In this document: positions 37,301-50,000 of the stretch, piece after piece
Layout of the letters: the number at the start of each line of letters is the position of its first letter
How positions within the stretch are numbered: the stretch's first letter is position 1
Assembly: GCA_905250075.1 (NCBI GenBank)
Contig: CAJNOP010000080.1
Coordinates: 62,001 to 126,000, forward strand
Length of the DNA stretch: 64,000 nt
Direction: 5' to 3'
Source of the DNA: Rotaria sp. Silwood1
Lineage: Eukaryota > Rotifera > Eurotatoria > Philodinida > Philodinidae
Notes under the pieces: generated by a model
Seen by the model: the letters and a program-made list of their open reading frames with translations, nothing else
The model's database searches: none
Told to the model about the DNA's origin: nothing
Position numbers and translations under genes: made by a program

Positions 37301-37670
37301 AAATCGTTTTGAATTGTTATCAGTTATCTGATTTCTTAATAATTGGTTGTTCGAAAATGCATTCATTTCTTTCAATACAATAATAGAATATTTAAGCGAG
37401 CTATTATAGATGATCAAATCAAATCATTGGTTTGACTCAACTTGAATTAGGTGGTTTGAATCAGATGCAAATTGCCTGTACATATTTTGCTGTAATACAT
37501 ACTATATCAGCAATCGATCGGCGAATGTTTGGCATTCGTATAATTGGTTATTTTCAGACTTTCACTCTTCTACGAACAAAAATAAGTCCCCTTGTCTTTT
37601 CCTCTTATATCATGATATATACAATTGTATGAACATATTATATTTTATTAATGGTTTATTTTATATTCGT
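34330..37670. other. Intergenic, no gene recognised
   Basis: Short frames (35423-35620, 36339-36554 and 37432-37632, all plus) have no recognised domain and no supporting splice sites. The frame at 37432 has a hydrophobic, exon-like texture and could be a relic. Confidence 0.4.
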
Positions 37671-37675
37671 ATTGA

Positions 37676-38230
37676 AATGATCGATTTTGTTGATATTGAT
37701 AGAATATAAACAAAAATGCAAATAAGAAAAAAAATCCTATTTAACTGTTTTCAGTTTTCGAGTGAATACATGCCGAAATGTATCCTTTTTGAAAGCCGAC
37801 AAGTTTCACAAATGATCACTCACTCTATTGCAAATAATCGATGCTGATACATTTCTGAATCAGAGCGACAATTTCACTTGAAGTTCTCGCTCGATTGCCC
37901 AAACTATCCATACATATAATATCAGACATCTCCTCATCGCACCTGGCATTATTGCATACCATAATAACAGGGCTAACTTCGTATGGTTTGAGGAGAAGAA
38001 TTTTGTGTATGATTATTGCCCCTGTTCAAAGCCACATTATCATCCAATAATCGGTAATAGAATGACAGACTATGTGGGAAGCTTATCAGCTACAGAAAAT
38101 AGTCGGCTTTCAAAAAAGACATATTTTTTGATACATTTATGCTAAAACTAAAATCGATTAAATAGAATACTTTTCTTCTTTGCATTTTTGTTTGTGTTTT
38201 TTCTATATTAACAAAATCGATCATTTTGGA
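37676..38230. repeat. Diverged inverted duplication
   Basis: About 130 bases at 37676-37803 (starting ATCGATTTTGTTGATATTGA) recur in inverted form at about 38093-38226, with roughly a quarter of positions changed. The inverted copy lies in an open frame on the minus strand (38090-38296); the direct copy has a stop. About 290 bases of unrelated sequence lie between. It is either an old foldback element or an inverted duplication of a gene fragment. Confidence 0.55.
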
Positions 38231-38808
38231 ATACATACAAAATAGTACCGAAATAAAACATACTAAATAACATAAATGTACGTATATACCAATCATGAGT
38301 TTCTAACTGGGAACGTTTTACCGGTATAATAACGATAGTGCATACAAACGTGCAACGTAGCCAGTTGTTTTTTTTACAAATGACCGAACTTGACTTGTGT
38401 TTGAAAATCGTTGACTTACCGTCTATCTCTGATTTGTTAAACAGCTACTCAATTTGTTTACAAAAGATAGAAAACATGACAAATATTTTTTTTTTCTCAT
38501 TTATAAGTTTCGACGAAGAATATAATTCTTTTTGATGAATGATGAATAAAAAAAAAACAATTCTATCAGAAAGAACAACTTACTTTAATTTATTAACCAA
38601 TGCATTAAGAAAATCATCTTTTTTGAAAAAGATTTTACAAACATGATAATTAAAATTAATCATTGTATTTTTGCCTCTAATGTGAAATGGTTGTATTCTC
38701 AATCTTTTCTTCAGTTTTCTGACATTACAATTGCACACACGCATTCTTTTTTTATCAAATGTATAAAAAAAGGAATAACAATATGCTGATAAAACAATTG
38801 ACAATTTA

Positions 38809-41401
38809 CTACATGGGTCTATACCATAATGGAGCATGTGTAAGTGGAACTCGATTTATAAAGTTTGGACGAGAAAACAAAGATGGTGTATTAAAATTTT
38901 GTTTTGGATAAAAAGGTGTATTAAATGGAAGAAATGTTGTACCAAATGGTCTTATTACTGGTGGTTGATTAGTTAGAGGAAAAGTTGGTGTAGGATATTG
39001 TTGCTGTTGTTGTTGTTGTTCTTGATTTGCTGGTCTAACTAATGATGTTGCACGACTACGACGACGACCAATTTTTGGTGCAGATGAATTAACAACATCA
39101 TTATATAAATGCCGATAATCTTTAACTGTATTTATATGAGCACGATCAAGTTTAATTGGACGTCTTTTACCATGACGATCTTCAAAAAAACCATTAACAA
39201 CTTCATAATCACCTTCTGGATTGTCAATATCACGATATTTATCTCGTTTTTGTCGTTTTTTATGTTTCTTATGTTCATAATTGGACATTATTGATGGTGG
39301 TCTATCATCAAATAAAATAGATTTTCGTAAATGTTCATCATGTAATGTTAAACGTTCAATATCATTAGGTAATTCTCGATTATTTTGATAATCATAATTT
39401 TTTATTGAATTTATAGGTGGTTGAGTAGAATAAACTTGTTGTGGAATAGATTGTTGTTGTTCATCATTGATTGTTGTTGCAGTATGTGTATCACTGACCC
39501 ATCGAATAAATACGTCTTGACCTGAATTCACATCTTTTATACGTTCCACACGAATTAGATTAGGTGCTGGTGCATATGGATCAATAGCTGGTTGTGCTGT
39601 TTGTTGAATAGAATTTGCTGTCGTTGTATTACTAGTAGGAACAGTATTGATTGATAAAGATTGAGAATCAGATTGAGGAAAAGATTGTTGTTGCTGTTGT
39701 TGTTGTTGCGTAGCAGAAATCGATGCTATTGATGCTAATCGTCGTCGACGATGATGACGACGACGACTTCGACGATTATGTTGACATGATGAACATGAAG
39801 AACTCGATGATGAACATGATGATGACGATGATGATCGACTTGAACTACAGGAACGAGCTTAAAAAAAGAAAAGAAAATATTTGAAAAAAAAAACATTTTT
39901 TTTTTTTTTTATAAAGATTGGATTATCTACATCTAGATGTTGAATGGTAACTTTTCTTCGTTGATCGATCAATATCATGTTTATGATGTTCCCATAATTG
40001 CCATGTATCAATAGGTACTCGATCTGTTTTATAGAAGAAACCAGCACCTTCCGTATTTGTTTGATAATCTAATGTTCGATCACGATCTGGTGCTGGTACA
40101 ATTCTTATTTCATTATCAATTTCTTTATTTTTTGATCCATAATCATCAACCTAAATATTTATAGAATCAAATTAAAAAAAAAGACACTTTCTTTTGTATT
40201 TATTCTTTACTTTAAAATACAGTGGTACTTTTGAACAATCTTGTTGTGGTACAGTGGTTTGATAAGCACTAAAACAAGCTTGAACAAGTGCTAATGCAGC
40301 TTGTCTTGTTTTTGTTACAAAACAATGACATTCATCAACAGGTAAATGACGAGTACGTCGAAAAGTTACAGCAAATAATGGTGGATTACGTGTATTTTCT
40401 ATTCGAGCTGCAGCTGGTGAATCTAATGGTACAAAACGCCAACCATTGGGAAATTCTGCACCTGTTTGTGTTCGTGTTGCAAAACGAATACTTGCACAAT
40501 AGACAAGAGAACGAATTGGATAAAATAAAACAACAGATGGATCACGAGCAAATTGTAATTGTAAACCATTATCATATATAGATAACCATGCTTCAATACC
40601 TTTCAATTTAAAAAAAAAAAGAGAATTAATTGTAATTCTTGAAAAAATTTAAAAAAAAAACAACTTTTTTACTTACCTCGAACAACTTCTTTACCATCGA
40701 CTGGATACCTTCGAGATAATGGTTCTTGTATAGCATCAATACCACGTTGACCTGATGAAGAAATAGCTGTACCCAAATAGAGTACACCACATTTAGCCCT
40801 AAGTAATAATTAAAAAAAACAAACAATAATTGATCTTTATTTTGTTATTTTCTTATCAAAACCGTTTCCCACATCATTACAACTATAATTCATGTATTTA
40901 ACCAATCAACTGTATTTTAATATGCATGACTGATAAAAAAAAAGATAGGAAAGTATGAGCAAAATATCCAACATATGATTATTTCATTTTTAAATAGATA
41001 TAATCGTTCATTAAATTTTTGAAATGAGAAGAACAAGTTTTATATCATTAATTGACTAATTTGTATGTACGCTTTATCAATCAGATAAAAATGTTCATAT
41101 CTATTGACGTTAATACAATTTTGTTTTATTCATACAATTTTGTGTTGTTAATCAATTTTTTTTAAATAGAAAAAAACAAAAAAAAAACAACTTACAATGG
41201 TTGAGAACCATCAATCACAATTGGCCGATATTGAGTTTGTTGTTGTTGTTGTTGCTGTTGATTATTATCATAAATATTTTCATCCAAAATCATATGTGAT
41301 GAAAATGGTTCATTATTATCAGAATAGTTAATTAATCGTGATGGTTCTACAGTTTGACCATTTTCATCAATATAGGCATATTCAGTTGTTGGATAAAACA
41401 T
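38809..41401 (-). CDS. PTB/PID-domain protein with Ser/Arg- and Gln-rich C-terminal region
   Basis: Five exons (41401-41196, 40798-40677, 40599-40211, 40150-39931, 39857-38809) give 661 residues. Residues 1-68 are acidic with eight Gln in a row. Residues 69-240 read as a phosphotyrosine-binding (PID) fold: KCGVLYLGTAIS as strand 1, EAWLSIYDNGLQL, the central FYPIRSLVYCASIRF strand, PLFAVTFRR, and CHCFVTKTRQAALALVQACF as the C-terminal helix. PTB domains bind NPxY-type peptides in adaptor proteins. The rest is disordered: a Ser/Cys run, then SRRRHHRRRR, a second Gln-8, and a conserved-looking segment around FIRWVSDTHTAT. It is likely a cytoplasmic adaptor. The exact family is not recognised. 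Confidence 0.7.
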
Positions 41402-42370
41402 AATTCGAATTAATTGTAAATATTTAGTAATTCAAAAATCAAGTCGATCCGAACATTTGTTTTCTATCGATTGACATGTGAAATAGTAATATGGAGAGAA
41501 GAAAAGTGCAGTATTCTTATCATTACTACTTACTAGACACAATAGATGATATGCGATATTTGATGTTCATTGAACCGTGTCAATAGAAAAAAAAAGGACT
41601 GTGTACCAAATGAATGAATCGAGACTGGTGAATGTGTTATTGTAAGGCGGTGACGAAGATTGCTATCAATTTTTCTTTTTCGTATTCTCTCCTTTTTTTT
41701 TGATTGTGGCTCATTGCCAGATTGCTTATTGACCTTTTGTATATTTTTAGCTCATACACAAATATCTATATAGGTCACTAGTTAACATAATCAATAATTT
41801 TTTCAATTGAAAAAATAAAGAAATATGTTCTATAGTTTTAAATTGAAAAAGTTCTTTTGATTACGCAAAAAATTTTTCAATATCGAAAGTTCTTATCAAA
41901 TCAAATAAAATATAATAAAATATAAAATGTTGATAAAATCAAAACGAATTCGATTGTAAAAACATATGTGATAATTTTTTGATAAAATTTTGCAAACTTA
42001 TTCTTAACTGATATGAAATAATTCGATTGAATATTTTCGATGTTTATTTATATCATAAACAATAGTCGTATATATATATAGTATTGGTGATATTAATATT
42101 GTAGAAGTTGATTTATGATAGATAAATTAGTATGTAAACTATTGTTTTTTAAATGAACTGGCTATTGTACCCTTTGGCTATTGATAAAAGACATACATAC
42201 GTACAATAGAGTGGTTTACTCCATGAAATTTTTCTTTTTCGTAACGCAAAAGTCTTACATGATCTATAACACAATGATAATATAGAAAGTTTCTGCTGAT
42301 TGACAATTACTATTACGTAAATACATCGAAAAGATATACAATTACTGGTGATTACATTAGTTATACAAGA
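41402..42370. other. Intergenic, no gene seen
   Basis: AT-rich sequence upstream of the PTB gene, up to the hAT-like element. No supported exon. Confidence 0.45.
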
Positions 42371-43282
42371 CAGAGATGTTCATGTCATAGTTTTTGTCGC
42401 CTCATGGGTATGGTGCCCCTGCAGTTAGTTTTTAGTTTTGTGGCCTTCCCCATCGATGGAGAGACTGAGTTTTTGAAATTCAGTTTACCCCCCGATCATG
42501 GGCTCCATGGGTGGGGCACATGGAGAAACAAAAGGAAAAGGTTATTTGCTTTCCAAAAAAATATTAACACAACGGAAAAAACAATAAAGACTAAACACTA
42601 TTATCAAATACACAATAAAAGAAAAGAAGAAAAGGTTATGAAAAGAAATTTCATAACAAAACATTTATTATATTTCATAAAAAAATAAACAAGTTGTTTT
42701 CATCAAACAGTCATTGTAATTTTCTTGAAATTCATTTCACATATTTATTTGAATAAGATATATAGAGAGACAAGTATGTACAACACAAAAAGATATGACT
42801 GAAATTCAAAAGAAAAAAAAACAGAAACTTCTACTTGAATTGTTTATTAAGACCATAATAACGTCATCTTACTTCATTCGTATTTGCATTTCTCATTGCA
42901 CGAGCAAGGAATACATTATCTATTTGAGCAACATCTAATCGATTTCTTCGTTCAGTAATAGAATATATTTCTGTACATATATAAAGTGCAAAAGTAAAAC
43001 ACAGTGTGCCTAATAAAGTAATAAGAAAACCTCAACAATCTCGTCATATTTATTTTCAAGCTTTTCTATGAACTTTGAAATTACAATTAGACTATGGGGT
43101 CAAAAAAATTTACCATCCCATGGACCAGACCATACATGGGGAATCGTATGAGCGAAAATTGAACACATTGGAGAGGTGGCGGGGCATGATGGAGCGAAGT
43201 ATCGTCCCATCCCTAATTAGAGCATCACCCCATGGGTTCTCCATGGGCCCCGGAGCCATGGGTCACCCCATGAACATCTCTG
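42371..43282. mobile_element. hAT-like non-autonomous transposon (912 bp)
   Basis: The termini are perfect 14-base inverted repeats, CAGAGATGTTCATG and CATGAACATCTCTG. The flanks ATACAAGA and ATACGAGA match at 7 of 8 bases, the expected hAT duplication. The subterminal parts are GC-rich and carry repeated CCATGGG / CCCATGG words on both sides. The AT-rich core has no transposase. Frames 42404-42688 and 43075-43293 are incidental. Confidence 0.85.
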
Positions 43283-44745
43283 ATACGAGATGATAAACCC
43301 CCGTAGCAGATATGTATTGTTATGCCCCAAGCAAGTTATTAACAAAAAGAAAATTGTTTCCTTATTCAAGCGATTGTTTTGTTTTAGACTAATTATTATA
43401 AACTATTCAGTAGATCTTGTAAACAGTTAAGAATACGTAAAGGGTCTATAAATATATGTGATTTTATAAATAGCGAAATTTCAAATGAGTCAAAGGTTAA
43501 AGAGTTTCTTTTTTTTTCAGATAATTGGAGAAAGTTATTTTTTTAAATTCAAAATAAGTTACTACAAAGTTCAAGCAATCATCTGGGTCATATCATGTGT
43601 CACTTGAAGAAATGAAGGGACGTTATTATTCTCAGATCTATCTCAATTAACCAATGACAGATATATAAACGCCTGAATGATCAAAAAAACAAGCATACTC
43701 ATAACTTTTCAACATCATACATACAAATTGTAGAACGATAAAGAAAAGTAAATTCGAATACTTGATCATATTTATATTTCCTTTCAATAAAGGTGAATTA
43801 TATTCTAATTTTGTTTGTAAAATAAATAAAAATCAAATGATTAATCTAGTAGAAATATTTTCACATTTACTGTCTTTGTAATAAGAAAAAAATCAATGTA
43901 TAAAATATATAAGAGATGTGAAACTCTTTTCCTATTCGATTATATATATGGTAGCTATTTGAAGATGCAAAATATTTTCTATGAGACGTTTACATAATCA
44001 ATGCAAAGTAACATAAATCTTGGTGAGCTATACTAAATGTTACATAGAATCAATATACATAAAATAGAGTAGTTATGCTTTATTTTCTTTGTGCACGGGA
44101 TATTGTAAAAATGGAATCAGTTCGATGATAACATCTTTTTAATCAACTCATGCAAAAATACGCATATTGATAGTTGTTCATTGACGAACAAAACTAATAT
44201 CGTTTAGTTTCTGTTATGTTGATACAGCCAATATGTATGGACGTCTTAAAAATATGTTCTATTTGATGATTTACTAGCGAAATTCGAACATGGAAATCAA
44301 ATCGAATGAGAAAGTAAGCGCAAATATATGTAACAATGCAGTTTAATATATTAGCTAATATTGCTTTATTATTGATAACAATAGAAAGTACTAGGACGAT
44401 TCACATGATAAATATATCTTTATTATCAAATCAAACATTAGTTGATGATGCTTGGAAGCATAAAATTTACCTGATTATGCTTGGTTTTAAACATTAACAA
44501 TCTGTGTTAATAATTCTTATATCTCCTTTGATGATAAAAATACAGCTGTTAGAGCTATACTGGAAATATTTCCTCAGAATTTCTATTGTTAAATTAATTT
44601 TTAACATCGAAGAGTTGTTAATGACACTAGGTTTTTCTACTAAATCTCAATGAATAATAGATAAATGACATATTAATCTCTCCTTTTTTTTCAAATATTA
44701 TTCGAACAATGCTGAAAGTTTTTTTATGCGTTACTTTGAACATTT
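43283..44745. other. Intergenic, no gene seen
   Basis: AT-rich sequence without exons, known repeats or RNA genes that could be recognised. Confidence 0.45.
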
Positions 44746-45480
44746 TTGTGTACTCAAAAAGTGAGTACACTCTAGAATCGGTCAGTATGTCCGGTCGTTT
44801 ACACGATAACTTTTGAAAGGAGAGTTCAATTGCGATGAAATTTTCTACACAGTTCAGTCTCAACAATATCTCGGTCGAGTTCGAAGATGAGAAGAATTGG
44901 CCGAGCCGTTCCTGAGTTATCGCAAAAATACTCATTTTTTCCTATGGCTTCCTATAGGAAAATCGACCTCTCTCCACATTCGTAAAACACTTTCCCTATC
45001 ATAGTCAAATGAAACCCCAACTATTATACACCGTTCGATACAGAATTTCACGAGCTACAAAATAGTATATAAAACATAATGAAATATAACTCACCTATTG
45101 CAACGGTAATTAAACGGCAATTGGTTCTGTTTGTGTTCACACTCTAATTGATCGACAATTAGAGCTCTGTCTTTCGATCATAGAGATGACAGTTCGAGGT
45201 TTTTTGGGTCGGAGAACTCCAATCTGAGCTCCGTTTGCCTCGAAATCCTATTGGTTGAGCAGTAACCAATAAAAATCAAGTTATCGGAAAAACGACTTTC
45301 CTAGGGTAAATCAAGGCGAAGAGTTCAAATCTGAGCTGTATTCATCTGTAAATCCTAATGGTTGAGCAGTAGCCAAAAAATCAACTGTTTATAGAAAAGG
45401 TTTGTCAGGATAATTTTTATGCCCACACATTCTAGGATGACTAATCAGTCTCATTCACTTTTTGAAGTACACATAACTCT
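44746..45480. repeat. Repeat block with a hairpin and a two-copy tandem unit
   Basis: GTGTACTC and GAGTACAC flank AAAAAGT near 44748-44770, a perfect hairpin stem. A unit of roughly 110 bases occurs twice in tandem at about 45200-45420; both copies contain CAATCTGAGCT or CAAATCTGAGCT followed by AATCCTA-TGGTTGAGCAGTA. The block is less AT-rich than its surroundings and is probably a decayed transposon. The frame 44627-44935 (-) lies partly in it. Confidence 0.5.
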
Positions 45481-45871
45481 CGGATTTAAATTCGAGGTTT
45501 CCACATTTATTTTTTCGCTACTAACAAATTATCGAAAAGTAATTTAATAAAATGTTCGTTCATTTTCAGCGTCTTGAAGAAGCCTTAACAAATCAAAAAA
45601 CATTCAGTGAATATCAGAATTTGATGTTCTTTTAAAATATGACTTAAAACACTTGTAAAACTTTTTAAAGAGTTATGAACTGACATTTTCGAGACCCATC
45701 AGTTAAATTTAGACGATCTTCAGCTTACCAAAACTTAAACGAAGTAGAAGCGAAAATTATTACACATACAGTGAATGAAAGAGTCAAGATTTCTCTATAA
45801 ACTGGTATACTCATGAAAAGTTTGCTTCAACTCAGTTGTCAACAACAAGTGTTTTAGTGAGGTATACCTTG

Positions 45872-46228
45872 TCAATGTTTTCGTTTTCTATGAAGAATAG
45901 ACTTGCAAAGTGAGTTCCATCCATGTTTCCAAAAACAAAAACGATAAATCATAGCTAAGATCAAATTGGAAAGCGTAGGTGTTTTTTTTTCCTTAAAAGT
46001 ATTGTTCCTAGAGCTTTGAAGAAGCAAATACTGAGGCATTGTCAACCAACATGGTTTTTTAACTCTTGCTAATTTTTTTAAAAGCTGCTGAATTTCATAA
46101 GAACCAAATTTTGAACAAAAAAACAAACGCAGCTCAAATTGATCAAAATACTGGTTAAAAAAATGTTGAGCCTGATCGAACATATCGTGTAGGAGACAAG
46201 GAAGGAAAATTTCATTTTTTTTTATCAA
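45872..46228 (-). CDS. Unassigned open frame, 118 codons
   Basis: The frame encodes a Phe/Leu/Lys-rich protein with several Cys and Trp (for example KKPCWLTMPQYLLLQSS). It has no recognised domain and no neighbouring exons. It may be a relic of a transposon protein in a repeat-rich stretch, or chance. Confidence 0.2.
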   Translation of the reverse strand: MIKKNEIFLPCLLHDMFDQAQHFFNQYFDQFELRLFFCSKFGSYEIQQLLKKLARVKKPCWLTMPQYLLLQSSRNNTFKEKKTPTLSNLILAMIYRFCFWKHGWNSLCKSILHRKRKH

Positions 46229-47089
46229 AAATTCGTTTTGAAGAAGACATAAAAAAATATAAAATTTTTTTACATGTATCTTTTGCCTCTTCTGCTGATT
46301 TTGAATTATGACAGACTATTATTTATGTCGAATTAAATATAAATATAAAGAACTATTTCTAAAAAAACATTCGTAAAACCAATAAGCAAGATAAACTCAT
46401 AGGATTGCCATTTGAAAAACTAGAAGCTTTTTTTCAAGATAGAGATTCTCAAAACTATGCTATTTCAGAATGTGGGTGAATATGATTTTGTCGATACTTG
46501 ATAGAGGACAGTTCAACACAACTTTAGAAATGAAAAACTTGAGATCGAACGATTTTTCTTTGAATCAGATAAGAGGTCTCTGATGAGGCTGAAAAATAAA
46601 CAAAAAATTTTGTTCAATTACTTTTCGATAACCTATAATTTTAATAGTTAAAATATTTATATTGAATTTCTTTGTTTTTTACATATATTCGATTCCAAAA
46701 GACAAAGATTAATATCGTTGACTGAACACCTTAAAATTTCGGTGTTCAAATGAAATATTCAGCTAGATTTTTTTATTCTGTATAATATGTTTTTTTTTGT
46801 TTTTTGTTAGTTTGTTGGAACTATGCAAGACGCGTATGTGTTTGTGTATGTTTACGACATATAACAAAGTCAAATGGAACAAATAAACGAAACAAATAAC
46901 TAGAGGCGCGAAATAGACAAAAAAAAAGTAAAGAGAAAGAGAAACATGCACACGCCGAAAAGAAAAAGCAAAACAAAATGTCACACACGCACACAAAAAA
47001 TGACACCAACTGTATTTTTTTTTTCAATAAATGTTCAAAACTTTTTATTCCTATTGAAATGAAAGAAAAAGAAGAAAACAAATACTGTG

Positions 47090-50000
47090 TCAAGAATCGA
47101 GTAATTGAATTTCATCAACAAGATCATTAGATTCGAATTCATATTGTTGATTTGAATCATCATTATTATCAAATGAAAGATTTGTACGTTTTGTTTCATT
47201 ATCATCGGTGAATTTTTCACTATCGGCTAATAAACGTTCTTCTTCATCACCATATTCATCGACCTATTTTTTTTTTGAAAATAAAATTTAGAAAAAAAAA
47301 AAAAAACTAAAGACTAGAAAATCAATTGAATTTACTTCTTCATTTTCTTCAATATCACTGGTTTGAGTTTGATTTCTTCGTTTTATTACTGGTTCATCAT
47401 CATCATCATCATCATTATTATTAGTTATTTCATTTGATGTTGCTCCAAGTAATTCATCTTCCATTGTTTCAGATAATGTTCGTTTTTTACCACTTTTACT
47501 TAATGATGAATCTTCATTAAAAGATATATCAAGATTACGATCTTTAAATGTTAATCCATTTTTTCGTACCTAAAAGCAAAAACAAAAAAAAAAACGATTT
47601 ATTCTATCTATTTTAGGATATATTTCTTCACTATCCTTTTACTTAAGGATAGTTCTCCTATCGTGACTCAAAAATTTTTGTCTTTTTTGTGATTAGTACA
47701 AAATCTAAAATAACTTTTATCTACGGAGTAAATTTTGGAATCTAAAAACTGTATTGAAAAGTTAAAAAGAAAATGCGAGAAGAAATCAAATTAGAAAAAG
47801 CTCTATTCAAAAAAAAAAATTTGCGTTTTTATAGAGTTTCTTCAATATTTTATCTTTTTGAATTCAAAGATACTCACTACAAACAGTTTTTACTGCTTGT
47901 AAACAATATTCAGCTCGATCAAACCTAAGGTCGAGTCCAAATTCTACTTCTATCCTTCAAAACTATTTTAAAATCATATTTCACAAAATTTCATATTCAT
48001 ACTTTATCAACATCAGACTTTGAAGGATACATAACAAGTAATGAATTATCCATATCATTCGATTGAATTTTTGTAGCTCCAGATTTCTATAGAAAAATAA
48101 AAGAAAATAAGTAATCTTTTAAATAATAAATCAATATAAACCTTAAGAAATTCTTCTAATTCATTTTTTGGTAAATCTTTTATATTTTTAATTAGAATTT
48201 GTTGTTGTTTTTGTTCGTTAAATTTCAATGTAGCATTCGTTGATGATTTTATTGTTGCATCACTTTCATTGAGAACATTAGTAAAATTTAAAGATGATTG
48301 ACCTAATGTATTACTCATTGCACGACGCTAAAAAGAAAATAATTTATTTATAATAATAATAATTATTATTATTAAAATTTATTAAAACAGTTTACCATAT
48401 CTGCTGATGTTTTAGCTCGAAGAGTTTCAAGTTGTTTTTGTAAAGTTTGTGCACGTTGTTTAAGAACATCTTGTTGACTAATTTTATTTATTGTTGTTGC
48501 TGTTGTTGGTTTTGTGGGTACTGTTATAGATGATGATGATTTGATTGGTGGTGTTAAACGAACTGCATCTTTAATCATAACAATTGTTGCATCAACTTGT
48601 TTCATTAAAGCACGTATTGATTCTTTTTCAACATTTGTTTCAGCTGTTTCAAGTTTTTTTAAAAGTAATTTTTGTTGTTGAATTTGTTCTTCTAATAAAC
48701 CTTGTTTTTTACGATGAATTTCTAAAGCTGCTTTTTTTGCTGCATCTTTTTTTGTTATTGTTGATGATGGTATACTGGGTTTTTTTGTTGATGGTAATAC
48801 GGTTGGTTTATTGGATGGTGGTAGATTTGTAGTTGTTGTTGTTGGGGTTGGAGTTGAAGTTGAAGTTAAAGTTGGTGTAGGAGTCTAAAAAATTGTACCG
48901 AAGAAAATTTTTTATATAAATATAATATGAATATTTTACAGTTTTTGTTTCTTCGGGTTTATTTGTTGATATTGTACTTTGTTCAGATTTATTTCCTGAT
49001 AATTGTTGCATTTTCATCCAGTGAAGTTTCATTGGATTAGGGGCATTTGATGGTGGTTTTTTTGTTGATGTGATATCCGCTGATGATGGTTTCTGTTGTT
49101 GCTGTTGTTGGGTTGTTTGATTCGAATTATTGTTATTATTACCAGCAGATTGTCCCTAAATTGAAATAGATTTTTATATAGAATAAAATATAAAACAGTA
49201 AAACCTCTCTATAGTGGACACCCTTCGGACCTTTCAATAGTGTCCACTATATGGAGGTGTCCACTATGAGGAGGTTAAGTGTTTTTCAAGAACAATATCT
49301 TTTTCGAAGAAGTAGGCACGATTTTAGGCATCTGAAGTATTAGTGAATAAGATAATCGAATAGAGCAAGTTATTACTTCTGTTTTCATATATTTTAATTT
49401 TTGAAAATAGAAAAATTAACAATTGTCAAAATAGTCTTTGATAGAACTTTGTTTCGCCGCTTTCGAATCCAGATAAATGTTCACTTTTTCTTAATGATAG
49501 TAACAAAATGACACAAGTTTTACAATGGGATTATTTATCTACACGTCTTCTCTATTTAACACGATGGACGTCTTCTTTTTCTATAACTCAGACGTATTTT
49601 TTTTCATTCCACCGCCTGATCAATAAAGAGTCATTATGTTGTATCATCGACGGTAGTCATTGCGACATTTTCTTTGAGTTCATAACTAGTGTCCACTATA
49701 TAGAGGTTGTTTATGCAAAAGGGTCCGTGAAAAAGTGTCCACTATATGGGGGTGTCCAAGGTGTCCACTATACGGAGGTTCAATTACAGCAAAAATCGTT
49801 TGGTCGAGTCCCAAAGTGTCCACTATAACGAGGTGTCCACTATGGGAGGTTTCACTGTATAAGAGAAATTTCGTCATAATACACTCGAACACGATTGGGC
49901 AAAACTAAATCATTACTTGAGCTGATCTGGGTCTGAAAGGTTTCATGCACGACTCAGAATTGATTCAAAACAGTAAGAGTCCATACTCCAGCATCAAAAT

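Noticed and set aside
40288..40581. 97-codon plus-strand frame
   Set aside because: It lies opposite the PTB-domain exon, whose sequence matches a real fold.
42404..43293. Frames of 94 and 72 codons with Met/His/Gly-rich words
   Set aside because: They lie in the subterminal CCATGGG-rich parts of the hAT-like element, with no transposase similarity.
49196..49857. A CRISPR-like array from the repeated GTGTCCACTATA words
   Set aside because: The repeats are short, unevenly spaced and in both orientations, and the DNA is nuclear and eukaryotic.
49508..49892. Frames of 106 (+) and 68 (-) codons with repeated YSGHL-like words
   Set aside because: Both are translations of the GTGTCCACTATA repeats of the pogo-like element.
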